DNA of 18,425 nucleotides. Origin: Desulfocicer vacuolatum DSM 3385. Its GTDB lineage: Bacteria; Desulfobacterota; Desulfobacteria; Desulfobacterales; SURF-7. This document shows, piece after piece, positions 1-5,933 of this stretch. A program made the position numbers and the translations under genes. The stretch is from assembly GCA_945870015.1 (NCBI GenBank), contig CAMBQS010000026.1, positions 1-18,425 of the forward strand, written 5' to 3'. Numbering within the stretch: position 1 is the first letter of the stretch; each line of letters opens with the position of its first letter. The notes under the pieces are model-generated. The model had not been told where the DNA came from. It did no database searches and saw nothing but the letters and a program-made list of their open reading frames with translations.

Positions 1-1446
1 AGAATTAGGAACATCTTAATTTTCAAATGTGATTGCGGTCTAGAACATAACTTCTTAACATTGAAAATTTCATCGTTCTTGCATGGAGTAATCCTGCTTC
101 GTGGAAAACAAAACGCATATATTGGAATAAATTGTCCGTCTTGTTTCAAAACAATCATCAGACAAGGAAGTGTCAATGAAATCAAAGATATCAAAGAAGA
201 ATATCTTTCTGTAAATATCCATTTGCTCAGATACCATCCTTCACTCACAAGCCTACATCCGAAATCCTTCCCAGCAATAGATGGAATTAAAATTCAGAAA
301 TCCTTTAATTTCGCCAAGCCGAATGATGAATACTTCGATATGAATTTGCTAACCAGTTATGATTTTTCAGACTCGCCTGTGGAATATTACAGCACCTATT
401 TCTTTGATCAGCAACCGCCTATTGCAGGGCACGCAACCATATGGTGGCTTACCGAAAAACAAATTCTTGAAATAGTTGAAATGGAGAATGAAAACAAAAA
501 GAGAATACTGCCTCGATACGATTTCACCAACCGAATTATAGAATTTATAGATAATTTTTGTCTTATAGATGATTTGGTGGGTTATTATTGTAGAGATCTT
601 GATGAAAATACCGTGTTCCTTCAAGAAGATGGTGATATAGTAATTACAGATGATGAATATAATGAATTAAGGTCAGGCGTACCTATTAATGATATTCTTA
701 AAAAGCGCCCTGGAGCCCAAACAAAGCAAATTTTTCAAACTATCTACTCAAATTTGATAGAAAGCAATAAGATTGATGTCACCTCAAATTATTTAAATAT
801 TATTTGTCATGATGACTCATATTTGCTCATTCCCCTCCCTCTTATTACGCGTACGGATAAGTCAAAATCGCAAAATGGGATTCCTCATTCTTATCCACTA
901 AATCTTGATTATCTCTGGAAGGTGCGTAACCCTTTTTATCAAAAGAAAATTACAATTGAATCGATTGACTCTTTTCCATCGGTGTCCGATGATACCGAAA
1001 AGCAGGCCAAAGAAAAAACAGATGAGATTATATCAAGCGTCAAAAAGGGGTATGTACAGCAAATCATTTTAGATGAATCTCCTAAGTTCATTAAAGAATA
1101 CCTTGATTTAACGATGCAGCCAGATTTTTCACTTGCAGCCATTTTGGAACTGAGAAATAAATACCGTGATAAATTATATGACGCTATCAAAGGCAGAGGC
1201 ACCGCTAGACATAGCACAATTTGCGAAGAAAAGTGCAGGGAAGAAGCCAAGCGAATCTGGGATAAGGAGACCTCATCAGGTAAAAAAAATACGACGACCA
1301 TTAAAGAAATGATAGAATACCTTCAGAAGCAGCAGATTGCAAAGAACAAACAAGGCTCGGTTTATCATAAAGACGTTATTCGCGGATGGATAAAGGATCT
1401 TGCTCCTAATCGTACACCAGGCCGACGTCCCCAATCAGGGAATTGA
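1..1446 (+). CDS. Unknown protein with Cys-pair N-terminal motif and basic C-terminus (5' partial)
   Basis: The reading frame is open from position 1, so the TTG at 61 is probably internal and the true start lies upstream. Counting from position 1, residues 10 and 12 form a CxC pair and residues 45 and 48 a CPSC pair, which may make a zinc ribbon; a start at 61 would drop the first pair. The middle (about residues 60-330) is acidic to neutral and unrecognised. The last 100 residues are basic and helical, ending with WIKDLAPNRTPGRRPQSGN; similar C-terminal ends occur on hypothetical proteins and may be a small DNA-binding helical domain, but this is from memory. No enzyme motif was recognised. 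Codons are A/T-rich compared with the dcw genes. It precedes the methyltransferase in the same direction after a 446-base gap. Confidence 0.75.
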   Translation, partial: RIRNILIFKCDCGLEHNFLTLKISSFLHGVILLRGKQNAYIGINCPSCFKTIIRQGSVNEIKDIKEEYLSVNIHLLRYHPSLTSLHPKSFPAIDGIKIQKSFNFAKPNDEYFDMNLLTSYDFSDSPVEYYSTYFFDQQPPIAGHATIWWLTEKQILEIVEMENENKKRILPRYDFTNRIIEFIDNFCLIDDLVGYYCRDLDENTVFLQEDGDIVITDDEYNELRSGVPINDILKKRPGAQTKQIFQTIYSNLIESNKIDVTSNYLNIICHDDSYLLIPLPLITRTDKSKSQNGIPHSYPLNLDYLWKVRNPFYQKKITIESIDSFPSVSDDTEKQAKEKTDEIISSVKKGYVQQIILDESPKFIKEYLDLTMQPDFSLAAILELRNKYRDKLYDAIKGRGTARHSTICEEKCREEAKRIWDKETSSGKKNTTTIKEMIEYLQKQQIAKNKQGSVYHKDVIRGWIKDLAPNRTPGRRPQSGN

Positions 1447-1463
1447 TCCATTTTCTGATTGGG
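1430..1463 (+). terminator. Hairpin at the stop codon of the first gene, possible terminator
   Basis: Perfect 9-bp arms CCCAATCAG (1430-1438) and CTGATTGGG (1455-1463) with a 16-base loop that contains the TGA stop. The nearest T-run begins about 20 bases downstream (1483), so it is not a canonical intrinsic terminator; it may protect the mRNA end instead. Confidence 0.4.
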
Positions 1464-1569
1464 ATGCCTCATAATCTCATTATTTTTTCACTCTTTTTTC
1501 ATTTTTTTCATTTTTTTTATTCAATATAATTCCAATTATTTATACCCTCAAATAACTATAGGCTAAATA

Positions 1570-1607
1570 TAGAATATAGTATTCTATATTTAGAATACTA
1601 TATTCTA
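1570..1607. promoter_or_regulatory. Paired operator-like dyads, 17-bp inverted repeat
   Basis: Two 17-base arms (1570-1586 and 1591-1607) are exact reverse complements with a TATT spacer. Each arm contains its own dyad, AGAATA-TAG-TATTCT and AGAATA-CTA-TATTCT, whose centres (1578 and 1599) are 21 bases apart, about two helical turns. Two identical half-site pairs on the same DNA face is typical of cooperative repressor binding, as in phage immunity regions. The binding protein is not identified in the window. Confidence 0.6.
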
Positions 1608-1798
1608 AAAATGCCCCGTCTTTTAATCCCTTCAAAGTTCATTTACGCTTCATCCAGACAAGAACACATGCATGTTGATTCGATAGTAGTTTATCGAATC
1701 TTTCTTGTTAGGTAAAAATCCATTGTTATTGTTGATACCGCTAACGGCCAAGGTAGTGTTGATGATGACAAGACAGCACAACAGACCAACTATCTGTG

Positions 1799-1813
1799 TG
1801 TAAAACTTTTACA
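1799..1813. promoter_or_regulatory. 15-bp palindrome TGTAAAA-C-TTTTACA, possible operator
   Basis: Seven-base arms are perfectly complementary around a central C. It lies 80-94 bases upstream of the first possible methyltransferase start (1893) and abuts another inverted repeat (1813-1851). An operator role is inferred from symmetry and position only. Confidence 0.4.
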
Positions 1814-1880
1814 TGAAAGGAATAGGAAGGGGGTCATTACACTCCTTTCATAACCTGGATAAACAACCATTACTAAAACT

Positions 1881-2126
1881 TTAGGAGATCCTATGAAAAT
1901 TGAAGGACGTTACAATATCCCAAGAAGGGATGGACTCGATGATGGATTCTACAAAAGAGCAAAAAAAATTCACTCTCTTTTCTGGCTTTGTTTTACCGTG
2001 ATAGTGCAATTCTTGCTTAGCATCTATTTTACCAGCAACATCGCAGCAAAGCCTCTTGGAATAAGACTTGAGGATAAACCTTGCCGAGTGTGGCTGGCTC
2101 AACCACCATCTCTTTATCGTTTTCAT
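1881..2126 (-). CDS. Possible 81-residue antisense ORF with strong RBS
   Basis: On the minus strand an ATG at 2126 is preceded by GAAGGAGATCC at good spacing and opens an 81-codon frame ending at the TAA read from 1883-1881. The product is basic, starts MKTIKRWWLSQ, and is not recognised. It overlaps completely the optional N-terminal extension (1893-2162) of the methyltransferase frame, so at most one of the two is likely to be a conserved protein. Coding status is uncertain; the ribosome binding site is the only positive sign. Confidence 0.25.
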   Translation of the reverse strand: MKTIKRWWLSQPHSARFILKSYSKRLCCDVAGKIDAKQELHYHGKTKPEKRVNFFCSFVESIIESIPSWDIVTSFNFHRIS

Positions 2127-2133
2127 AAAGGAT

Positions 2134-2155
2134 CTCCTTCAACAACCAAAAGGAG
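2134..2155 (+). promoter_or_regulatory. Hairpin that would pair with the methyltransferase RBS
   Basis: CTCCTT (2134-2139) is complementary to AAGGAG (2150-2155), the Shine-Dalgarno sequence of the start at 2163, with a 10-base loop. Folding would hide the RBS, and ribosomes translating from 1893 would open it. The stem is only 6 bp, so regulation is a hypothesis. Confidence 0.35.
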
Positions 2156-2162
2156 TTTTTCA

Positions 2163-3743
2163 ATGAAAAAAATGAACGCATCAGAAACCGGAATAGATTT
2201 TGAGATCAAACTGATCTCTCTCAATTCCATTGAAATCCATGGAAACCATATCAGAAAGTTCACTGGAGATCTATCCTCTTTGAAAAGCAGTATGAAAGCG
2301 GAGGGTATGATCGAGCCACCAAAGGTTTACGAAATCGCGCCTGAAAAATATGGGCTGATTGATGGTAGCCGAAGGATTAAAGTCTTAACCGAGATGGGCG
2401 TAACTGAAATTTCTGCCATCGTTATAAGGGGTATCGACGAGGCTAATGCTTCACACTTGTCTTATGTTTTCAACAACGAGCGGAAAACCCTGACTCCTAT
2501 TGAGAAAGCTGAGCATATCGAACGGATGAGAAGCGTTTTCAACTTTACGTTTGATGAACTGGAGATCAAGGGCTACGGCTCACCGGGAACCATCAAAAAC
2601 TTGTTGAAACTTCTCGAACTGCCAAATTCCATTCAGAAAATGGTGGACAAGGAAAAAATCACGATTGGGCACGCATTGGCGATATCAAAGCTTAAAAGTG
2701 ATGGTGACAAGGAACGGCTTGCTAAGAAAATTATTGATCATGAAATGACCGTTCGCGCTACTGAAGAACGCATTACGCGATTGCTTTCGAAGGAGCGCAA
2801 ACGTGACAAAGAAGCTTGTCAGTTGATTGTTCCGTCAACCGAAATTCCTGGTATATATTTCAAGGATAATTGTGAAATGAGAGAGATACCGGATAAGCAG
2901 GTTCATCTCATCGTGACAAGCCCACCATACAATTTCGACATGGAGTATGAGCGAGGCGTAGATTTCAAAGAACACTCTGCGAACATGCGGGCAGCGATGT
3001 CAGAATGTGCGAGAGTGCTGTGTCCCGGTGGTATCATGGCTTTGAATATCGCGGACATTAATAACTTCAAACATGGTGCCAATGGGTACGGAAAATTTGG
3101 AATTTTAAAGCCCATGGTACATCTGTATCAGAGCTGGCTCAACCATCGTGGGGTCATCTTAAACGATATATTTATTTGGAGGAAACAGGTCGGATGGAAT
3201 AAACACCCCCAATTTCGGTTCACAGCAGACACTGTTCACACCGAATACAGACCCTTCAACAACTGGGAATATGTTTGCATATTCCGGAAAAAGGGCGAGA
3301 GGGTGATCGAAGATGCAAAAATTGCAGAACAGTCACTGCTTACGCAGGAGCAATGGATGGCATACATCGACGGAGTCTGGGACATTCGGACAGTTCGTGA
3401 TAACGGAGGTCATCCCTGTCCTTTCCCTGACGAGTTGGTCAGACGCCTGGTGTGTTTGTACTCATATCTAGGGGACACAGTTCTCGATCCTCATTTGGGA
3501 ACTGGAACGACTATAAAGGTGGCCCGTGAGGAAGGCAGACGAGGAATTGGATATGAAAAAGAGCTGAAATACAAGCCGATTATCATGTCCAAACTTGGCA
3601 TTTCTGATGAGAAACAGCCCGAACCGGAAACCCATGATGATTTCTCCAAAAACATAGGAGTTATCACACAACCAGACGAGGAATCTTCTGATGACTCCGA
3701 GAAATCTGGAATTGAAAGGGCTGCTGCTGCTTTGTTTGCTTAG
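2163..3743 (+). CDS. ParB-like domain fused to beta-class DNA methyltransferase
   Basis: Predicted DNA amino-methyltransferase (N4-cytosine or N6-adenine) using S-adenosylmethionine, 526 residues from this start. Residues about 15-115 resemble the ParB/Srx nuclease-like fold: IDGSRRIKVL (66-75) and NNERKTLTP (104-112) match the conserved ParB boxes. Residues 115-210 are helical, as in ParB HTH regions. The methyltransferase follows: TSPPY at 252-256 (motif IV), then DPHLGTGTT from 442 (motif I), with about 185 residues between. This IV-TRD-I order defines the beta class; SPPY is commoner in cytosine-N4 enzymes. Motif I has His where Phe is usual. ATG 2163 is chosen for AGGAG at 2151-2155 with 7-base spacing and because the family core starts there. 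The frame stays open to ATG 1893, also with AGGAG, which would add 90 residues including a hydrophobic stretch. No restriction enzyme is adjacent, so it looks like an orphan modifier. Confidence 0.88.
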   Translation: MKKMNASETGIDFEIKLISLNSIEIHGNHIRKFTGDLSSLKSSMKAEGMIEPPKVYEIAPEKYGLIDGSRRIKVLTEMGVTEISAIVIRGIDEANASHLSYVFNNERKTLTPIEKAEHIERMRSVFNFTFDELEIKGYGSPGTIKNLLKLLELPNSIQKMVDKEKITIGHALAISKLKSDGDKERLAKKIIDHEMTVRATEERITRLLSKERKRDKEACQLIVPSTEIPGIYFKDNCEMREIPDKQVHLIVTSPPYNFDMEYERGVDFKEHSANMRAAMSECARVLCPGGIMALNIADINNFKHGANGYGKFGILKPMVHLYQSWLNHRGVILNDIFIWRKQVGWNKHPQFRFTADTVHTEYRPFNNWEYVCIFRKKGERVIEDAKIAEQSLLTQEQWMAYIDGVWDIRTVRDNGGHPCPFPDELVRRLVCLYSYLGDTVLDPHLGTGTTIKVAREEGRRGIGYEKELKYKPIIMSKLGISDEKQPEPETHDDFSKNIGVITQPDEESSDDSEKSGIERAAAALFA

Positions 3744-3759
3744 GATTAAACATCAACAC

Positions 3760-3787
3760 ATCGCCCCCCTTTCATTAGGGGGGCGAT
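3760..3787 (+). other. GC-rich 11-bp hairpin between methyltransferase and HIRAN genes
   Basis: ATCGCCCCCCT (3760-3770) and AGGGGGGCGAT (3777-3787) are perfect complements around a 6-base loop. No T-run follows; instead AAAGGAGG for the next gene starts two bases later. It is strong enough to pause polymerase or act as an mRNA processing or stability element, allowing differential expression of the two genes. Confidence 0.55.
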
Positions 3788-3803
3788 TAAAGGAGGAACA
3801 ATC

Positions 3804-4142
3804 ATGTTTTTTGATTCAAATATACAATCTACAATGCGGGCTGGACTCACAGGCGTGACATTCGGTGACCGACAGAAAAATATTCAAACCTACTGTAATC
3901 CAGAGAATCCAACTTTTGGATTATTTCGGGAGCCGGATAACCCACATGATCCCAATGCAATCAGCGTCGGGATAAGCGCTGATATCAGCATCGGCTATAT
4001 TCCAACAAAGATCGCACAGCATCTCGCGCCGATGATGGACAGCGGACGCCATTTTATTGCGAAGTTTGTTCAGGTGAACAAATCACCCTATCATAGTGTC
4101 GTCGGTATCACGGTCGATATCGTTGAAACAACCAGACAGTAG
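3804..4142 (+). CDS. Stand-alone HIRAN-domain protein
   Basis: A 112-residue protein consisting almost entirely of one HIRAN domain. The diagnostic pattern is visible: GVTFGDRQKNI near residues 17-27, LFREPDNPHDPNAISV at 40-55, and IGYIPTKIAQHLAPMM at 63-78. HIRAN domains of the HLTF/Rad5 helicases bind 3'-OH single-stranded DNA ends; free-standing bacterial versions are often found in mobile or phage-related neighbourhoods, where their role is poorly defined. The start is well supported by AAGGAGG at 3790-3796. It follows the methyltransferase by 60 bases, separated by a strong hairpin, so the two are probably co-transcribed. No nuclease or helicase domain is attached. Confidence 0.85.
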   Translation: MFFDSNIQSTMRAGLTGVTFGDRQKNIQTYCNPENPTFGLFREPDNPHDPNAISVGISADISIGYIPTKIAQHLAPMMDSGRHFIAKFVQVNKSPYHSVVGITVDIVETTRQ

Positions 4143-4155
4143 GACGGCAGAAACC

Positions 4156-4186
4156 GAAAAGCCTGGGTTCCGTACCTGGGCTTTTC
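4156..4186 (+). terminator. Intrinsic terminator after the HIRAN gene
   Basis: GAAAAGCC pairs with GGCTTTTC, continued by two G-T wobbles and two G-C pairs to a 7-base loop. The A-tract and T-tract form the base of the stem, a pattern common in bidirectional intrinsic terminators. It lies 14 bases after the HIRAN stop and probably ends the methyltransferase-HIRAN transcript. Confidence 0.65.
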
Positions 4187-4207
4187 TCCAAGACAACAAC
4201 GGAGCAG

Positions 4208-4222
4208 TGGATTGTCAATCCA
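4208..4222. promoter_or_regulatory. Dyad TGGATT-GTC-AATCCA upstream of the excisionase-like gene
   Basis: A perfect 6-base dyad around GTC, 30 bases before the ATG at 4252. A second ATCCA follows at 4226-4230. Position suggests an operator or recombination-accessory site, but no factor is known. Confidence 0.35.
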
Positions 4223-4251
4223 ATGATCCAAAATATAGGAAGTAAAAACAG

Positions 4252-4458
4252 ATGGATAAAACAGCCTGTGCCCATAATGTGCCCATAAAACGATTATACT
4301 CGATCAAGGAATTGGTCATGGAAATTGGTGCTACCGAATGGTTTTGGAGGAGCCAGATATGGGACGGTAAATTATCTTTCGTTCAGGTCGGGAGAAAAAT
4401 GTTTGTGGACCAAAATGACGTTGAAAAATTCATCGCGGCCAACAAACATCAAAATTAA
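4252..4458 (+). CDS. Excisionase-like HTH protein (MerR-type fold)
   Basis: A 68-residue protein of the size and layout of excisionase/AlpA-type DNA-binding proteins. LYSIKELVMEIGATEWFWRS (about residues 15-34) fits the first helix-turn-helix, and GKLSFVQVGRKMFVDQNDV followed by an EKFI helix fits the wing and final helix, as in the HTH_17 family. Such proteins bend DNA at attachment sites to favour excision, or act as transcription regulators. ATG 4252 has AGGAAG at 4237-4242 with 9-base spacing. Position two genes upstream of the integrase, in the same direction, supports the recombination role. It might instead regulate the element's own promoters. Confidence 0.75.
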   Translation: MDKTACAHNVPIKRLYSIKELVMEIGATEWFWRSQIWDGKLSFVQVGRKMFVDQNDVEKFIAANKHQN

Positions 4459-4490
4459 ATCATTGTTACAATAATAAGTAGAAACAACTC

Positions 4491-4709
4491 ATGAAATTCG
4501 ATGAAAAAAACAAGATAACTTTTAACATTTACTGTACCAGCAGAAATATTGATGTACAGATAAATTGTCATGAAAGAGAGGCATTGGTTCCGGTACAGCC
4601 GGATGATTCTTTAACACCAAATAGTGATAAACAGATGGAAGGTGTTGTTGATTCTTTCACAAGTGAGCAAGAAGCGGATTCTTCTTTGAAGAAGAATTTA
4701 TTTCATTGA
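4491..4709 (+). CDS. Small hypothetical protein
   Basis: A 72-codon ORF between the excisionase-like gene and the integrase. The product begins MKFDEKNKITFNIYCTSR and its second half is acidic and rich in Ser, Asp and Glu, so it is probably disordered. No family is recognised. The ribosome binding site is weak (no good GGAG before 4491), and the integrase -35 element overlaps its last codons. It is kept because it fills the gap in the right direction with no overlap of neighbours; it may be non-coding. Confidence 0.4.
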   Translation: MKFDEKNKITFNIYCTSRNIDVQINCHEREALVPVQPDDSLTPNSDKQMEGVVDSFTSEQEADSSLKKNLFH

Positions 4710-4734
4710 TGTAAAAACTGACAGGTTGTATAAA
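4706..4734 (+). promoter_or_regulatory. Integrase promoter
   Basis: TTGATG (4706-4711), a 17-base spacer and TATAAA (4729-4734) make a good sigma-70 promoter. The predicted start near 4741 gives a leader of about 84 bases, which contains 7-bp inverted arms AATGGGG/CCCCATT (4738-4744 and 4770-4776). This placement excludes the upstream TTG at 4726 as a start codon. Confidence 0.55.
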
Positions 4735-4824
4735 ACTAATGGGGGCTCTCGATGTCGAAAAATGATTGTCCCCATTTGTTTATGCATCCATCTTGCTGCC
4801 CGTCAAGGTCAGGATGGAGGATAT

Positions 4825-5919
4825 ATGGGAAGTATCTATAAAAGAGGTAATACCTATTGGATCAAGTATTATCGAAATGGTAAAAGTTATCGGGAAAGCA
4901 CCAACAGTGATAAGAAAATGGTTGCTAAAAAACTACTAGACAGAAGGGAGGGAGAAATCGCACAGGGTAAGATTCCAGGAATTCTTTTTGAAAAAATCAC
5001 CTTTGACCAACTGGCAGATGATTTTCTGAGAGATTACCGCATCAATCAGAAAAAATCGATCATAAGAGCGGAAAGAAGTGTTAAGCATTTAGGTCAATAT
5101 TTCGAAGGTGATTCGGCTCCAAAGATCAATACTCCTCGAATCAAAGCCTACATTGAAATAAGACTGGAAGAAGGCGCAGCAAATGCCACCATCAACCGAG
5201 AATTATCGGCATTAAAGAGAATGTTCAATATTGGAGCCAAACAGACTCCGCCACTCGTAGATCGGGTTCCTTATATTCCAATGCTTAAAGAAAATAATAT
5301 AAGGAAGGGCTTTTTTGAACATGCTGAATTTTTAGCCTTGCGAGAGGCTATGCCCGAATACTTGAAAGGGTTTGTGACGTTTGCTTATAAAACCGGTTGG
5401 CGTATATCGGAAATAGCGGGTCTCACATGGGTTCAGGTTGACAGATCGCTCGGTATTGTCCGGCTTGAAGTGGGTGAAACAAAGAATAACGAAGGACGAA
5501 CCATTTATCTGGATGAAGAACTCAAAGCAATCATTCAGCATCAGAGTGACTTCCGAAAAGATATTGGTGTTCTTTGTCCTTATGTTTTTCCCAATCAGTT
5601 TGGTAATGGCCCGGTAAAAGATTTGCGACGCTCATGGGCTAAGGCATGTAAGGACGCGGGTCTCGGTCGAAGACTGTTTCATGATTTTAGGCGAACGGCA
5701 GTTCGGAATATGATTCGTTCCGGCATTCCTGAAAGAGTAGCCATGATGATATCGGGTCATAAAACCAGGTCTGTTTTTGATCGGTACAACATTGTGAATG
5801 ATGCGGACTTGAAAGAGGCAGCAAATCGGCAATCGGAATACCTAAAAAAACAAATGGGCACAATTTTGGGCACAATCGTAGATTTTGACAAAAAAAAAGG
5901 ATCAGCCAATGTCGGCTAA
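4825..5919 (+). CDS. Tyrosine recombinase (integrase)
   Basis: Site-specific recombinase of the lambda integrase family, 364 residues, expected to catalyse integration and excision at the tRNA-Leu 3' end. The N-terminus (MGSIYKRGNTYWIKYYRNGK) is the arm-binding type; the SAM-like core-binding domain covers about residues 55-150. The catalytic set is complete: R193 in TGWRISEI, K220 in ETKNNEGR, H286 and R289 in HDFRR, H312 in SGHKTRS and nucleophile Y321 in DRYN. The frame opens at 4726, but ATG 4825 is preferred because GGAGG (4816-4820) precedes it and the family N-terminus begins there. It is convergent with the tRNA; its stop is 14 bases from the CCA end. The Lys-rich tail is encoded by an A9 run that serves the opposite strand as a terminator. 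Confidence 0.93.
   Translation: MGSIYKRGNTYWIKYYRNGKSYRESTNSDKKMVAKKLLDRREGEIAQGKIPGILFEKITFDQLADDFLRDYRINQKKSIIRAERSVKHLGQYFEGDSAPKINTPRIKAYIEIRLEEGAANATINRELSALKRMFNIGAKQTPPLVDRVPYIPMLKENNIRKGFFEHAEFLALREAMPEYLKGFVTFAYKTGWRISEIAGLTWVQVDRSLGIVRLEVGETKNNEGRTIYLDEELKAIIQHQSDFRKDIGVLCPYVFPNQFGNGPVKDLRRSWAKACKDAGLGRRLFHDFRRTAVRNMIRSGIPERVAMMISGHKTRSVFDRYNIVNDADLKEAANRQSEYLKKQMGTILGTIVDFDKKKGSANVG
5890..5919 (-). terminator. tRNA-Leu terminator embedded in the integrase 3' end
   Basis: On the minus strand, 14 bases after the tRNA CCA, TTAGCC and GGCTGA pair (one G-T wobble) around a 6-base loop, followed by TCC and nine T residues (5898-5890). This fits a short intrinsic terminator for the tRNA. 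On the plus strand the same bases are the last integrase codons including its TAA stop. Confidence 0.6.
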
Positions 5920-5933
5920 ACCTTTGATTCCTT

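Larger units (their letters stand above)
1447..1892. other. 446-base intergenic region dense in dyads and A/T tracts
   Basis: No convincing gene. In order it holds a T-tract ladder (1483-1518), a double operator-like dyad (1570-1607), a 9-bp hairpin GATTCGATA/TATCGAATC (1677-1685 and 1692-1700), a palindrome TGTAAAA-C-TTTTACA (1799-1813), and 9-bp inverted arms ATGAAAGGA/TCCTTTCAT (1813-1821 and 1843-1851). It separates two same-direction genes, so it probably carries the promoter and operators for the methyltransferase unit. I could not fix a convincing -35/-10 pair. Confidence 0.6.
1..5933. mobile_element. Integrase end of a tRNA-Leu-integrated element (left end outside window)
   Basis: Everything left of the tRNA 3' end reads as accessory DNA: a tyrosine recombinase ending 14 bases before the tRNA CCA end, an excisionase-like HTH protein just upstream of it, an orphan ParB-methyltransferase fusion, a HIRAN protein and an unrecognised large protein. 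All genes point toward the tRNA. No capsid, terminase, relaxase or conjugation gene is visible, so prophage, satellite and integrative element cannot be separated. The far attachment site should be a copy of part of the tRNA 3' end and must lie left of position 1; I found no convincing copy inside the window. Boundary placement at the tRNA is inferred from integrase position, not from seeing two att sites. Confidence 0.8.

Noticed and set aside
61..63. TTG as start codon of the first gene
   Set aside because: The frame is open through the left edge and the upstream codons add a CxC pair that fits a zinc motif; no Shine-Dalgarno precedes 61.
1757..1803. 13-codon leader peptide (MMTRQHNRPTICV) before the methyltransferase
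   Set aside because: Weak RBS, very short, no regulatory codon run, and not tied to a terminator-antiterminator pair that I could draw.
4172..4180. GTACCTGGG identical to nine bases of the tRNA 3' end (5936-5944), as a second att site
   Set aside because: Nine bases are expected by chance at appreciable frequency in a window this size; the copy lies within a terminator stem and flanks do not match.
4726..4824. Longer integrase from the TTG at 4726
   Set aside because: The TTG overlaps the -10 region of a good promoter, while ATG 4825 has GGAGG and the family N-terminus.
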